A stretch of 64,000 bases of DNA from Oleiphilus sp. (lineage in GTDB: Bacteria; Pseudomonadota; Gammaproteobacteria; Pseudomonadales; Oleiphilaceae), in NCBI GenBank assembly GCA_006212045.1, contig PZPK01000003.1, forward strand, positions 155,903-219,902, read 5' to 3'. Made by a program: the position numbers and the translations under genes. Numbering within the stretch: position 1 is the first letter of the stretch; the number at the start of each line of letters is the position of its first letter. The notes under the pieces were generated by a model. The model ran no database searches. It had not been told where the DNA came from and saw only the letters and a program-made list of their open reading frames with translations. Shown piece by piece: positions 17,602 through 27,093 of this stretch.

Positions 17602-19905
17602 ATGGCAAATGTATCTTCTGTAGGTATTGGTTCGGGAGTCCTGACCAGCGATCTGATTGACAAGCTGGTGGCAGCCGAAAGAGAACCGACAGAGTTAAGG
17701 CTCGATGCCAAAGAAGAGTCTATTACAACAGAGTTATCTGTATTTGGTCAGATTCAATCGGCTGTTACGGATTTTCGCCTGGCCTCCCGTCCGTTGGCCG
17801 ACCCCTCGCTGTTTAATTCCCTGTCAATAAGCTCTTCAAACTCCGCGGTCTCAGGTTCTGTATCAGACGGTGCCCAGGCCGGCAGTTATACGCTTGAAGT
17901 TACCGCGCTAGCAAAAGCGCAATCACTTTCTTCTGCCATCTTTGCTGACAGCGATACCACTGCGGTGGGCACAGGGACGCTTGATATTACGATTGGCGCC
18001 ACGACGACCTCGATTGACATAGATGCTTCAAATAATACGCTGGATGGTCTGGCAGCCGCCATAAATGCGGAGGAAGATCTTGGTGCATCTGCTTCGGTCA
18101 TTAATGTTGGGAGTGGATACCGACTGGTAATTACCGCAGATGAAACAGGCCTGGACAATACCATCGAGATTGCCGTTACCGATACAGGTGATGCCAGCAA
18201 CATTGATACAAACGGCTTATCACAGCTCTCATATACAAGCGGCGCTTTCAATCTGAATGAAAACCAGGCTGCGGATGATGCCGCCTTTGAGCTGAATGGA
18301 CTGGCAATTTCGCGTTCAACCAACACCTTTAGCGATGTGATCAGTGGTGTAACCCTGACGTTGTCGGGAACCAACGCTGGCAGTCCGGCAGTCCTTGATA
18401 TTAGCCGCAACACGGATTCGGTCGTCGAAAAGGTAGAAGAGTTTGTTGATGCCTTTAACGTGCTGCAGGAAATTATTTCAGAGAACACGGAATTCAATGC
18501 GGACAACCCTGCAGCCAGTGGTTTGCTGTTGGGGGACTCATCGACGCGCACCATCATCAACCAGATTCAGGGCATTATTGGTCAGAGTATTGAGGGTTTG
18601 GGTAGTGCTTCGGTCAGAAGCGTTTCCGAAATTGGAATCAGCACCAACAAAGACACGGGTCAGCTGGAGTTTGATAGCGCTGTGCTCCTGAGTAAGCTGG
18701 CCAGTGACGCGGAATCGGTCGCTGGTATCTTTGCTGACCAGGGCCGAACGACCGACAACCAGGTTGAGTTTGTGCGCGCAGGCCTTGGAACGAAGGTCGG
18801 CACCTACGATATCAATATCAGCCAGATCGCAGCCAAAGGTGCCTACCAGGGAACCGTCAGTCTTGGTGCCAGCACAACAATTGATACCAACAATGACGAG
18901 ATCAGCCTGAAAATCGATGGCACCAGTACCGGTACGATTACACTCGATGCCGGGAGCTATACACCAGCTCAACTCGCCACAGAACTTCAGGAAAAAATTA
19001 ATGCCGACAGTAATCTGATTGCTGCGGGCAAGTCTGTGACCGTCAGTGTGGACGGCTCAGACCAATTGGTGATCAGCTCGTCTGAATTTGGTAGTGCCTC
19101 AAGCGTTTCAATTGAAAGTCTGGATACAACGACACAGGCAACCTTTGGCTTTCGTCGAGATTATCTGGGTAACGTTGAGCTTGGTGCATCCACCACCATC
19201 GATTCAGATAACAACACGCTGTCACTGACCGTTGATGGCGTGGCAAGTAATGAAATTACGCTCACTGCGGGCGCGTATACGGCTGCTGATCTGGCAACGG
19301 AAATACAGAATCAGATCAATGCGGATACGGCGATTAGCGGAGCAGGGCTTTCGGTCACCGTGTCATTGGATGCATCAGACCGTTTAATCATACGCTCTGA
19401 TGATGCCTCGGTGAATGGGTATGTCAGCTTTGATGCAGTAGATACCAATATGCTGGCGGAACTGGGCATCGGTCTTGGGACCGGAAACGCCGGGCTGGAT
19501 GTTGCCGGTACGATTAACGGAGCCGCAGCCACGGGGCAGGGGCAATACCTTACCGCCGCGGACGATGATGATAGCGAATCGATTCGACTGCTTATCAGTG
19601 GCGGGAGCACGGGTGACCGCGGAACGGTGAGCTATATCGAAGGTGTTGGGGAGCAGATGGTTGATCTGATCAACAGCTTCCTTGGTGCCAATGGTGTAAT
19701 CACAGCCAAGAACGAACGCTTGAATGCAGCCCTCGCCGAGATCTCACAAGAAAGAGTCAGTCTTGAACAGCGTATTACCTCATTGAATGAGCGCCTTGTC
19801 AGACAATTCACCGCTGCGGACATTATTATTGCGCAGCTGAACAGTACGCAGGATTTTATCGCACAACAACTTGAAGCGATCGTTGCTTCCAACAAGAAAG
19901 ATTAA
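17602..19905 (+). CDS. fliD: Flagellar filament cap protein FliD, enlarged
   Basis: FliD caps the growing filament and helps flagellin fold into place. The N-terminal GIGSGVLTSDLIDKLVAAEREPTELRLD and the C-terminal coiled-coil SLNERLVRQFTAADIIIAQLNSTQDFIAQQLEAI are the conserved ends. At 767 residues it is much longer than a common FliD (about 450-480). The extra length includes a tandem duplication of about 105 residues: one copy starts near residue 415 (VSLGASTTIDTNNDE) and the next near 521 (VELGASTTIDSDNN), each with a matching LATE-QINAD segment. The start ATG follows an AGAGGCG site. Confidence 0.94.
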   Translation: MANVSSVGIGSGVLTSDLIDKLVAAEREPTELRLDAKEESITTELSVFGQIQSAVTDFRLASRPLADPSLFNSLSISSSNSAVSGSVSDGAQAGSYTLEVTALAKAQSLSSAIFADSDTTAVGTGTLDITIGATTTSIDIDASNNTLDGLAAAINAEEDLGASASVINVGSGYRLVITADETGLDNTIEIAVTDTGDASNIDTNGLSQLSYTSGAFNLNENQAADDAAFELNGLAISRSTNTFSDVISGVTLTLSGTNAGSPAVLDISRNTDSVVEKVEEFVDAFNVLQEIISENTEFNADNPAASGLLLGDSSTRTIINQIQGIIGQSIEGLGSASVRSVSEIGISTNKDTGQLEFDSAVLLSKLASDAESVAGIFADQGRTTDNQVEFVRAGLGTKVGTYDINISQIAAKGAYQGTVSLGASTTIDTNNDEISLKIDGTSTGTITLDAGSYTPAQLATELQEKINADSNLIAAGKSVTVSVDGSDQLVISSSEFGSASSVSIESLDTTTQATFGFRRDYLGNVELGASTTIDSDNNTLSLTVDGVASNEITLTAGAYTAADLATEIQNQINADTAISGAGLSVTVSLDASDRLIIRSDDASVNGYVSFDAVDTNMLAELGIGLGTGNAGLDVAGTINGAAATGQGQYLTAADDDDSESIRLLISGGSTGDRGTVSYIEGVGEQMVDLINSFLGANGVITAKNERLNAALAEISQERVSLEQRITSLNERLVRQFTAADIIIAQLNSTQDFIAQQLEAIVASNKKD

Positions 19906-19945
19906 TACTGATGAAACTGAATCAGTCACATTCAGGAGTTTAACC

Positions 19946-20341
19946 ATGAACGCATTACACCAATACCAGTCAGTCAACACGCAAACCAGCGTAGTTGATG
20001 TGGACCGGCATCAACTTATTCAGCTCTTGCTGGATGGCGTGATGGAACGCATCAATATGGCCTCTGCACGTATCAAGGCAAAGGACTTCGAGGGCAAAAA
20101 CAAGCTGATTACCAAATCTATCGAGATTGTTGCTGGCTTGCGTAGCTTTCTGGATATGGAGAAAGGTCAGGAGCTGTCTCAAAATCTGTTTGACTTGTAT
20201 GAATACTGCGAGCGCCGATTGCTGGATGCCAATATCAGAAACGATATTGACGCGCTGGAAGAAGTTGCCGGCCATATCCGCAAGATTCAGGAAGCGTGGC
20301 GCGGTATTCGCTCAGAAGCAAAGGAAAGTGGATTAATCTAG
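19946..20341 (+). CDS. fliS: Flagellin export chaperone FliS
   Basis: A 131-residue FliS, the cytoplasmic chaperone that binds the flagellin C terminus before export. MNALHQYQSV and HQLIQLLLDGVMERINMASARIKAKD are family hallmarks; the protein is helical throughout. The open frame reaches back into the end of fliD, but CAGGAG at 19932-19937 places the start at ATG 19946, the standard FliS length. It is the last gene of the fliD operon; FliT is not seen downstream. Confidence 0.93.
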   Translation: MNALHQYQSVNTQTSVVDVDRHQLIQLLLDGVMERINMASARIKAKDFEGKNKLITKSIEIVAGLRSFLDMEKGQELSQNLFDLYEYCERRLLDANIRNDIDALEEVAGHIRKIQEAWRGIRSEAKESGLI

Positions 20342-20425
20342 CGCTGTGAGCGCCGGACGAATCCACATTTCAGGATTCAGGGGCCTTGTTGCCTGAAGCT
20401 GCACTTTCTGACGGAAACAGTGCAG
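20341..20425. terminator. Three short hairpins between convergent fliS and htpX
   Basis: GCGCT/AGCGC (20341-20353), GAATCC/GGATTC (20359-20378) and CTGCACT/AGTGCAG (20399-20425) are perfect inverted repeats in the 103-base gap between two converging genes. None has a clear T tract, so termination function is likely but not certain. Confidence 0.4.
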
Positions 20426-20444
20426 ATCCGGGACTGAGCCGACA

Positions 20445-21341
20445 TTACCTCCGGAGCATGGATTGCTCGAGGGCTGCGATGCGCTCTTCGAGCGGTGGGT
20501 GGGTAAGAAACAGTTTACCGAATCTGGATCTTCTGATTCCTGATATCCCAAAAGCCGTTAACTGATCCGGGAGCTCCGAGCGCCCCGCCTGATTGGCCTG
20601 CAAGCGCTTCAGAGCGGCAATCATCTTGTGGCTGCCTGCCAGCTGAGCGCCACCGGCGTCGGCCCTGAACTCTCTTTTTCGCGAAAACCACATCACGATA
20701 ATGCTGGCCAGAATGCCCAGCACAATCTCTGCGATAATCGTAGTAATCCAGAATGCAGGACCATGACCACGTTCAACTTTGAACACCATACGGTCAACCA
20801 GATGCCCGATCACTCGACTCAGAAAAATCACGAAGGTGTTCACGACGCCCTGAATCAGTGACAGGGTGATCATATCGCCATTGGCGACGTGGCTTACCTC
20901 GTGAGCGAGAACCGCCTCGGCCTCATCCTTACTCATATTGTTCAGCAAGCCCGAACTAACGGCTACCAGGGCCTTGTTGCGGTTTGCGCCTGTTGCAAAA
21001 GCGTTGACTTCACTGGACGGGAAAATAGCCACTTCAGGCATGCCGATACCAGCCTGGGTGGCTTGCGCGCGAACGGTTTCAAGGAGCCAATGCTCGGTCG
21101 GGTTGGCGGCTTGGCTAATAATTTGAGCTCCCGTCGTTTTCTTAGCCATCCATTTGGAAAGCGCCAGCGAGATAAAGGAACCACCGAAACCAAATACGGC
21201 TGCGAAAAGCAGCAGGGAATTGAGGTTCAGGTCAACGCCCTGATCGTCGAGGATGCGCTCAAAACCAAGCAGTCTGAGCGAGATGCTCAGGACGATGATA
21301 ATTGCCAGGTTGGTCGCCAAAAACAAAGCAATGCGTTTCAC
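20445..21341 (-). CDS. htpX: Membrane zinc metalloprotease HtpX
   Basis: A 298-residue M48 family protease of the inner membrane that degrades misfolded membrane proteins. [10 protein letters not shown] carries the HExxH zinc motif and [10 protein letters not shown] the third ligand region. Hydrophobic segments are visible at residues about 5-25, 40-60, 155-175 and 195-215. Translation starts at GTG 21341, preceded by AGGAG at the right distance. It lies directly downstream of the small heat-shock gene on the same strand but is separated from it by a terminator. A stress-linked role fits the neighbourhood. Confidence 0.95.
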   Translation of the reverse strand: MKRIALFLATNLAIIIVLSISLRLLGFERILDDQGVDLNLNSLLLFAAVFGFGGSFISLALSKWMAKKTTGAQIISQAANPTEHWLLETVRAQATQAGIGMPEVAIFPSSEVNAFATGANRNKALVAVSSGLLNNMSKDEAEAVLAHEVSHVANGDMITLSLIQGVVNTFVIFLSRVIGHLVDRMVFKVERGHGPAFWITTIIAEIVLGILASIIVMWFSRKREFRADAGGAQLAGSHKMIAALKRLQANQAGRSELPDQLTAFGISGIRRSRFGKLFLTHPPLEERIAALEQSMLRR

Positions 21342-21370
21342 TATTCTTTCTCCTGAAGAAGAGTCTTGCC

Positions 21371-21393
21371 AAAAAAAAGAGGCCGAAGCCTCT
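21371..21393 (-). terminator. Terminator of the small heat-shock gene
   Basis: On the minus strand GAGGC-TTCG-GCCTC forms a stem with a stable UUCG loop followed by eight T, 15 bases after the hsp20 stop. Confidence 0.9.
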
Positions 21394-21407
21394 CACTGGC
21401 TTGCGAT

Positions 21408-21842
21408 CTAGTTGAGCTTGGGTACGCCAATCTCAATTTTACGCGGTTTCATGGCTTCGGGTATTTCTTTTTCCAGATCAATGATCAAAAGACCGTTTTT
21501 CAACTCCGCACCAATGACCTTGACGTGTTCTGCCAGCTCAAATGTTCTTTCAAAGTTTCTATTGGCAATGCCCTGATGCAGAAATGTTCTTTCTTTTCTG
21601 TTTTCAGTCTGATTGCCTTTGATGGTCAGGCGATTGTGGTTGGACTGAATATCCAGTTCGGACTCTGAAAACCCGGCCACTGCCAGCGTGATTTGATACT
21701 TGTCTTTGCCCAGTGCTTCGATGTTGTAGGGCGGATAGCCATTGTTTTTCTGGTCTCCGCGGGAAGCGTTTTCCAGCAGGTTGAACAGGTGGTCGAAGCC
21801 AACAGATGAGCGGTAAAGCGGTGAAAAATCAACAGTTCTCAT
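21408..21842 (-). CDS. ibpA: Small heat-shock protein, IbpA type
   Basis: A 144-residue alpha-crystallin/Hsp20 chaperone. The N terminus [24 protein letters not shown] is nearly that of enterobacterial IbpA, the crystallin domain spans about residues 35-125, and the C-terminal IEIGVPKLN carries the IxI-like tail. The frame opens with ATG at 21848 and again at 21842; AAGGA at 21850-21854 is one base from the first and seven from the second, so 21842 is chosen, matching the family start. Regulation appears double: a sigma-32 promoter and a ROSE-like thermometer in the leader. Confidence 0.93.
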   Translation of the reverse strand: MRTVDFSPLYRSSVGFDHLFNLLENASRGDQKNNGYPPYNIEALGKDKYQITLAVAGFSESELDIQSNHNRLTIKGNQTENRKERTFLHQGIANRNFERTFELAEHVKVIGAELKNGLLIIDLEKEIPEAMKPRKIEIGVPKLN

Positions 21843-21943
21843 AATCATATCCTTGGTTAAGCAATATTGGTTAAGGTAACCCGAAAGGCGATACCTTCAA
21901 ATGATGGCAGGGAAGCCCCCGTTTCGGGCGACTTCTCTGCACT
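21843..21943 (-). promoter_or_regulatory. ROSE-like RNA thermometer in the ibpA leader
   Basis: The last part of the roughly 100-base leader can fold TTGCTT against AAGGA across a four-base loop (21850-21864 on the minus strand). This is the ROSE pattern, where a UUGCU stretch masks the ribosome site through a G-G mismatch. An upstream hairpin AAGGTA/TACCTT (21873-21897) resembles the extra ROSE stems. Such elements control ibpA in related bacteria. The folding was done by eye. Confidence 0.6.
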
Positions 21944-21950
21944 ACTACGG

Positions 21951-21978
21951 ATATAGGGATGTTGTTTTTCGTTTCAAG
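21951..21978 (-). promoter_or_regulatory. Sigma-32 heat-shock promoter of ibpA
   Basis: The minus strand has CTTGAAA (21972-21978), a 13-base spacer and CCCTATAT (21951-21958), in close agreement with the RpoH consensus CTTGAAA-N13-CCCCATNT. The -35 element lies about a dozen bases before the rdgC stop codon region, so rdgC and ibpA are separate units. Confidence 0.8.
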
Positions 21979-21990
21979 TATGGAAAGATT

Positions 21991-22917
21991 TTATTTATCG
22001 AGAATGGCGCTGCGATCTTCTCCGCCAAACATATCAAGAATATCCGGGATTAGCTGGTCAATTTCCATGGCCATAATGGAGAAGCTGGCGTCAAATCTAG
22101 AGGCTTTGTCATCCGTATCAATATCGTCAAACTTCTCCTGCACCAGATCACTGAATTTGAGGCGTCGAATGGTAAGATCGCTGGAAAGCAGGAAGTTGAT
22201 ATTTTCCCGCCATGCAAGTGTCAGCTTGTCGACCAGCATGCCGGATTCGATATGTTGCTCGATCTGTTCGATATCCAGATCCATGCCCTTATATTTGACC
22301 GCAGCCTTTTCTTCGCCACCTGACACGAGCTCGCACTCGACGCCGAGCTCAAAATGCTCCGAAAGCTTTTCTTTGCCCGCTAACCAGTGCGTCATGACGG
22401 CTGAAGGGCTGGTATTCACTTCGATTGGTCTAATCGGTAATGATCCGATTGTTTTACGCAAAAATGAAGTGAGTTCATCCGCCACCTTGGCTGAAGCGGT
22501 GTTGACAACCATGTAGCCATCGCGCGGACATATGTAAGCAAAATAGTGGATCGTTCGGGTAAACGCTTTTGGCATCAGCTCAATGGTGACCTGCTCTTTA
22601 AGCTCACTTTTCTCCTTACGGGATACCTTGCGAGATTGCGAGTTTTCAATTTCTTCGCAGCGTTCCTGCACTTGCTCATTTACGACGGAACTAGGTAGAA
22701 TCCGTTCCTGTTTGCACAGGCAGAGCATCCAGAACTTGTCGCTGACGTGAATCAGGTTTTCACTTTTGTTGCCCAGCGGAGCTACCCATCCGATCTGATA
22801 GATATCATTGGCGCTACAGGGTTTGAAAAGGGCTTCGGACAGCTGTTCTTCCAGTTGCTCTGGCTGGACATCAAAAGGTTTCGTAAATCGATAAAGCGTT
22901 AGGTTCTTGAACCACAT
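21991..22917 (-). CDS. rdgC: Recombination-associated protein RdgC
   Basis: A 308-residue RdgC, a ring-shaped DNA-binding protein that modulates RecA. MWFKNLTLYRFT is the standard N terminus and AFTRTIHYFAYI, VADELTSFLRKTIGSLPI and LTIRRLKFSD are conserved. The frame opens further upstream at GTG 22932, but the ATG at 22917 gives the family start. It is restricted to proteobacteria, which supports the lineage call. It stands alone, with a 157-base gap to the divergent glutaredoxin-like gene. Confidence 0.94.
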   Translation of the reverse strand: MWFKNLTLYRFTKPFDVQPEQLEEQLSEALFKPCSANDIYQIGWVAPLGNKSENLIHVSDKFWMLCLCKQERILPSSVVNEQVQERCEEIENSQSRKVSRKEKSELKEQVTIELMPKAFTRTIHYFAYICPRDGYMVVNTASAKVADELTSFLRKTIGSLPIRPIEVNTSPSAVMTHWLAGKEKLSEHFELGVECELVSGGEEKAAVKYKGMDLDIEQIEQHIESGMLVDKLTLAWRENINFLLSSDLTIRRLKFSDLVQEKFDDIDTDDKASRFDASFSIMAMEIDQLIPDILDMFGGEDRSAILDK

Positions 22918-23074
22918 ATATGAAGATACCACTGGTTTCTAATGACGTAGGGGCCTGAAGCGATGTTCAGGAAAGGTCGACATTATCCACATGCCAATTG
23001 TAATGCCAAGCTTTATTTTGTTATCAATAAAGCACTTTAACTAAATGCCCTAAGATATTGTTATATAAATAAGT

Positions 23075-23344
23075 ATGCAGCTAAATATTTATGGTACCAG
23101 CGCCTGCCATTTGTGCGCGGATGCGGAAGCGCTGGTGTATAATCCGACGATTCTTGGCATGCTGAAACGACATGGTATAGAGATCATCAGGATTGATGTT
23201 GCGGATGACCCCGCTGATGTTGAACGGTATGGAAGCCGTATTCCGCTAGTCTCGATTGATGGTCGGAAAACATGTCTGGACTGGCCGTTCTCGCTACTCG
23301 ATTTGCGGGCCTTTCTGGAAAACGAGCTGGGCCCAGAGCGTTAA
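23075..23344 (+). CDS. Glutaredoxin-like small thiol protein
   Basis: An 89-residue thioredoxin-fold protein of the DUF836/glutaredoxin-like family. The redox motif CHLC is at residues 11-14 (GTSACHLCADAE), RIPLV carries the cis-proline, and the protein ends soon after, as expected. The role in the cell is unknown; members are often found as small stand-alone genes. No clear ribosome site precedes the ATG. A perfect hairpin terminator follows 22 bases after the stop. Confidence 0.82.
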   Translation: MQLNIYGTSACHLCADAEALVYNPTILGMLKRHGIEIIRIDVADDPADVERYGSRIPLVSIDGRKTCLDWPFSLLDLRAFLENELGPER

Positions 23345-23366
23345 GTTACGGACTTACTGAAATGTG

Positions 23367-23394
23367 AAGGAGCGGATGATCATCCGCTCCTTTT
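23367..23394 (+). terminator. Terminator after the glutaredoxin-like gene
   Basis: A fully symmetric stem, GGAGCGGATGA with its complement (23369-23390), flanked by AA and TTTT: a typical rho-independent terminator. Confidence 0.9.
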
Positions 23395-23431
23395 ATCTAA
23401 TAATTTTTAATCATCAATAGAGAGATACCCA

Positions 23432-24211
23432 ATGTTGTTCGTCATTTCTCCTGCAAAAAGTCTGGATTTTGAAAATGCAGCACTCACGGACAGCTTCAGT
23501 GAGCCGCAATTTCTTGAACAATCCGGCCAGCTGGTAAAACAGATGCGGCAACTGCAGGCTGAGGATATCAAAGCATTGATGGGTGTAAGCGATGCGATTG
23601 CTGAGCTTAACGTCCAGCGATATCAGGATTTTACAACGCCGTTTAACCGCCAGAACGCCAAGCAGGCGGTTTACGCGTTCACCGGGGATGTTTACACCGG
23701 GTTGTCGATCACAACTGCCGGCCAGTCACAGGTGGATTACCTTCAAGCGCACGCGCGCATTTTGTCTGGGCTTTACGGGTTATTGAAGCCGCTTGATCTG
23801 ATGCAGCCCTATCGCCTGGAAATGGGTATCAAATTGAAGAATGCCCGCGGAGATAATCTTTACCAGTTTTGGGGGAGCAGGATTACAGAGGCATTAAATG
23901 CCGAACTGGTGGGACAGTCCGAAGCGGTATTGGTGAATCTGGCGTCCAATGAATATTTCAAATCGGTACAGAAAAAGCATCTGCAAGCGAGAGTCGTAAC
24001 GCCCGTTTTCAAAGATCTGAAAGGTGACAAATACAAGATCGTCAGTTTTTACGCGAAAAAGGCTCGAGGCATGATGTTGCGCTACGCTGCCGATAATAAT
24101 GTTCAGGACGTAAATGACCTGAAAGGCTTCAATGTCGCGGGCTATCGTTACAACGAGAAGCTGTCCGAAGGCGATAACTGGTGTTTTACACGAGATAAGG
24201 TGCCAGAGTAG
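23432..24211 (+). CDS. yaaA: Peroxide stress protein YaaA
   Basis: A 259-residue member of the YaaA (DUF328/UPF0246) family, which limits iron-driven oxidative damage in E. coli. MLFVISPAKSLDFE, RQNAKQAVYAFTGDVYTGL, ILSGLYGLLKPLDLMQPYRLEMG and LASNEYFKSV are conserved stretches. It is preceded by a GAGAGATA site and begins a short plus-strand run with the acyltransferase 56 bases downstream. It is a complete copy with no sign of damage. Confidence 0.95.
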   Translation: MLFVISPAKSLDFENAALTDSFSEPQFLEQSGQLVKQMRQLQAEDIKALMGVSDAIAELNVQRYQDFTTPFNRQNAKQAVYAFTGDVYTGLSITTAGQSQVDYLQAHARILSGLYGLLKPLDLMQPYRLEMGIKLKNARGDNLYQFWGSRITEALNAELVGQSEAVLVNLASNEYFKSVQKKHLQARVVTPVFKDLKGDKYKIVSFYAKKARGMMLRYAADNNVQDVNDLKGFNVAGYRYNEKLSEGDNWCFTRDKVPE

Positions 24212-24267
24212 GGCGCAATGATTCCGAGAGAGTCTGTTCTGAAAAAGCAAGCGCAGCGGGTGGCGTC

Positions 24268-25050
24268 GTGCGATTGAAAGCGCCAGGTAAAATTCCAAGG
24301 CTTACACTGCATGGGGCGCGCCTGGGGCTGAATTTGGTGGCTGGCGGTCTGTTTATTGAGGCCTGTCACCGCTTTCCTTCCTTGTCCGGTATCGAATCAC
24401 GCCATTTGAACGATTATGCGACCTTTAACTACTGGGTCAAAGATCTGGTTACCTCGATGAACACGCGTTTATCGATCAAGGGTGCGCCGATTATGGAGCA
24501 TGGCCTGTTTGTTTCCAATCATATTTCATGGCTGGATACGATTATCCTGAACCATGCCAAGCCCCTGAGCTTCATAGCCAGGCATGATCTGGTGGAGTGG
24601 CCTTTCATCGGGACGTTCACTCAGCGCATGGCTTCTGTTTATATTAACCGAAGCAATAAGTTTCACGCCTACCGCTCCCTTCCGCGCATTGAAGAGCGAT
24701 TGAATGAAGGGCGCTCGGTGTCTGTTTTCCCGGAGTCGACAACATCCGACGGCCGCAGTGTATTGCCGTTTTATCCGATGTTCTATGAAGCGGCTGTACG
24801 TTGCGGATTGCCGGTTCAGCCCGTCGCAATCCGTTATTTCGACGCATCAGGTAAGCCAAGCATCGACCCGGCTTTTATCGGTGAAGACAGCTTTGTTGAG
24901 ACATTGGAGAGAATCTTCCTGATGGACAAGGTGTATGCCGAGCTTACTTTTTTAGAGCCTTTGGACTCTCGCATCCATGACCGGAAGGCTTTGTGCAGGT
25001 TATCGCGTGAGCGGATTGTCGAATGTGTGGAAGGCTTCATGCGGGAATGA
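24268..25050 (+). CDS. PlsC-type 1-acylglycerol-3-phosphate acyltransferase
   Basis: A 260-residue membrane-associated acyltransferase. SNHISWLDT is the HX4D catalytic motif, INRSNKF the glycerol-phosphate binding block and FPESTTSDGRSVLPF the third PlsC motif. The likely reaction is transfer of an acyl chain to lysophosphatidic acid or a related lipid such as ornithine lipid (OlsA-like). The start is taken at GTG 24268; no in-frame ATG gives a full domain. A bidirectional terminator follows. Confidence 0.85.
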   Translation: MRLKAPGKIPRLTLHGARLGLNLVAGGLFIEACHRFPSLSGIESRHLNDYATFNYWVKDLVTSMNTRLSIKGAPIMEHGLFVSNHISWLDTIILNHAKPLSFIARHDLVEWPFIGTFTQRMASVYINRSNKFHAYRSLPRIEERLNEGRSVSVFPESTTSDGRSVLPFYPMFYEAAVRCGLPVQPVAIRYFDASGKPSIDPAFIGEDSFVETLERIFLMDKVYAELTFLEPLDSRIHDRKALCRLSRERIVECVEGFMRE

Positions 25051-25088
25051 AGCTTCCTGATCAGAAAATCAGATAACGCAAGGCAATA

Positions 25089-25116
25089 AAAAAAACCGGC
25101 GCCTGGCCGGTTTTTT
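25089..25116. terminator. Bidirectional terminator between the acyltransferase and gltA
   Basis: CCGGC (25096-25100) and GCCGG (25106-25110) are flanked by A on the left and T on the right, giving a T tract on either strand for the two converging genes. Confidence 0.9.
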
Positions 25117-25132
25117 GTTTGAACCAAACGGC

Positions 25133-26407
25133 TTACTTAGCCGGATAGTCTCGCTTGTCGTAGCCAGTGTAGAGCTGGCGAGGGCGACCAATGCGGTAGC
25201 TTTCGCTGACCATTTCATTCCAGTGAGAAAACCATCCGATGGTGCGAGACATCGCGAAGATCACTGTAAACATGGACTCCGGAATACCAATCGCTTTCAG
25301 GATGATGCCAGAATAAAAATCAACGTTGGGGTACAGCTTTCGCTCAACGAAGTATTCGTCTTCCAATGCGATTTTTTCCAGTTTCTTGGCCATCTTCAGC
25401 AGAGGGTCATCTTCAAGTCCGAGCACGCCAAGTACCTCTTCACAGGTTTGACGCATCACTTTGGCGCGCGGGTCGAAATTCTTGTACACGCGGTGCCCAA
25501 AGCCCATCAATCGGAAAGGATCATTTTTATCCTTGGCCTTCGCGACATACTCTTCGATGCGGGAGGCATCTCCGATCTCGCTCAGCATGGACAGGACAGC
25601 CTCGTTGGCGCCACCGTGTGCTGGCCCCCAGAGAGCTGCGATGCCGGAAGCAATGCAGGCAAAAGGATTGGCGCCTGTTGAGCCGGCCAGGCGTACGGTC
25701 GAGGTAGAAGCATTCTGCTCATGATCTGCATGCAGCATGAAGATGCGATCCATGGCTTTGGCGATCACAGGGTCAAATTCGGCATCGCCCGCGGGCGTGC
25801 TGAACATCATGTGCAGGAAGTTTTCCGCATAGCCCAAATCGTTGCGCGGATACATAAATGGCTGGCCGATAGAATACTTGTAGCACATGGCTGCGATCGT
25901 AGGCATCTTGGCGATCAATCTGAAACCGGCAATTTCCCTGTGCTGCTTGTCCGAAATATCCATGGAGTCATGGTAGAAGGCAGACAGTGCACCTACTACG
26001 CCGCACATAATGGCCATCGGGTGGGCGTCACGTCGGAATCCCCGGAAAAAATGGTTTACCTGATCATGCACCATGGTGTGGTTTCTGACCGTTGCGCGGA
26101 AAGATTTGCTTTCTTCTTCGGTTGGAAGTTCCCCATGCAGAAGCAGGTGACACAGTTCCAGATAGTCGGAATGTTCGGCAAGTTGTTCAATCGGGTAGCC
26201 GCGATGCAGCAGCACGCCCTTGGCACCATCGATATAGGTGATTTTTGATTCACAAGCTGCAGTTGATACAAAACCGGGGTCATAGGTAAACAGACCTTCT
26301 GATACCAGGCTTCTTACATCAATTACATCGGGCCCAACGGAACCAGAATAAACGGGAAATTCAATTGTTTTACCGTCAACCGATAACTGAGCTTTTTTAT
26401 CAGTCAT
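25133..26407 (-). CDS. gltA: Type II citrate synthase
   Basis: A 424-residue hexameric-type citrate synthase, the entry enzyme of the TCA cycle (acetyl-CoA plus oxaloacetate). Conserved pieces include [21 protein letters not shown], the active-site His in [12 protein letters not shown], the second catalytic His in [15 protein letters not shown], and the Asp region [15 protein letters not shown]. The gene faces away from sdhCDAB across a 686-base spacer, as in pseudomonads. AGGAG lies a few bases before the ATG. Confidence 0.97.
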   Translation of the reverse strand: MTDKKAQLSVDGKTIEFPVYSGSVGPDVIDVRSLVSEGLFTYDPGFVSTAACESKITYIDGAKGVLLHRGYPIEQLAEHSDYLELCHLLLHGELPTEEESKSFRATVRNHTMVHDQVNHFFRGFRRDAHPMAIMCGVVGALSAFYHDSMDISDKQHREIAGFRLIAKMPTIAAMCYKYSIGQPFMYPRNDLGYAENFLHMMFSTPAGDAEFDPVIAKAMDRIFMLHADHEQNASTSTVRLAGSTGANPFACIASGIAALWGPAHGGANEAVLSMLSEIGDASRIEEYVAKAKDKNDPFRLMGFGHRVYKNFDPRAKVMRQTCEEVLGVLGLEDDPLLKMAKKLEKIALEDEYFVERKLYPNVDFYSGIILKAIGIPESMFTVIFAMSRTIGWFSHWNEMVSESYRIGRPRQLYTGYDKRDYPAK

Positions 26408-27093
26408 GGTGCTCTCCTGTTACTTTGATTTATATTCGTCAGCATAATGGCACAGTGACGAAGGAAAAGTTCGCGCATTATGCCAAATAGCAAAATTATA
26501 GTCATCTAAACCGGGGCGCGAGGATAAAATTAGATCCCCCCAGGCAACACAATGTGCATCGAACCGGGGCAGGATGAAACAAAATGCAGCGCGCGCGTTT
26601 TCAAATCACCATATTGGTGCAAAGATATGTCCAGAATAGATGTAAATCCGCTAAATCACAGTATTTTTTCGCGATTAGGCAGAAAAAACGCGCACCACTA
26701 TATGCGCTGAAATCTTTTTGTCAACGCCCGGGTTTTGAAAGGGTTGGTCGCAATTTGAGCGGTTTGTGTTTCCAGAATTTAGTCCCTATAATGCGGCGCG
26801 AAAATTATGCGCCCATTCACATTATTTTGCAGAATAAACTTGTAGGCGTGTTTGAGGTTCCAAAGGCATGTTTTGCTGAATTCGGAAACGATAACACCTC
26901 AGGTGCCTGACAATACTGATAAGTGCAAAAGTACCAACGTAACGAAAGCAATTACCAGGCTTGATTGAGCTGAAGGCCGGAACCCGAAGCCCCCTGTCAA
27001 AGAAAGAGGGGTAAGCTTTGAAATACCTGTCTATACTCTTGCCTTGTACATTACAGTCAGATGATTCATCTAATTTGAGAGAGAAACAGTGCT
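26408..27093. other. gltA-sdhC divergent intergenic region
   Basis: No convincing gene lies in these 686 bases; a 108-codon frame at 26584-26910 has low-quality composition. The region must carry promoters for both gltA and the sdh operon. Near sdhC, TTGAAAT-NN-CTGTC-TATACT (27018-27037) closely resembles a stretch before sucA and ends in a good -10. On the gltA side a TATAAT-like element is present, without a clear -35. Confidence 0.5.
27018..27039 (+). promoter_or_regulatory. Probable sdhC promoter with motif shared with sucA
   Basis: The 22-base stretch starting TTGAAATACCTGTC and ending in TATACTCT agrees at 19 of 22 positions with 30426-30447 before sucA. TATACT (27032-27037) is a plausible -10. 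No TTGACA is found 17 bases upstream, so an activator or a special -35 may be used. Confidence 0.5.

Noticed and set aside
26584..26910. 108-codon frame in the gltA-sdhC gap
   Set aside because: Low-complexity, improbable composition, no ribosome site; the region must hold two promoters.
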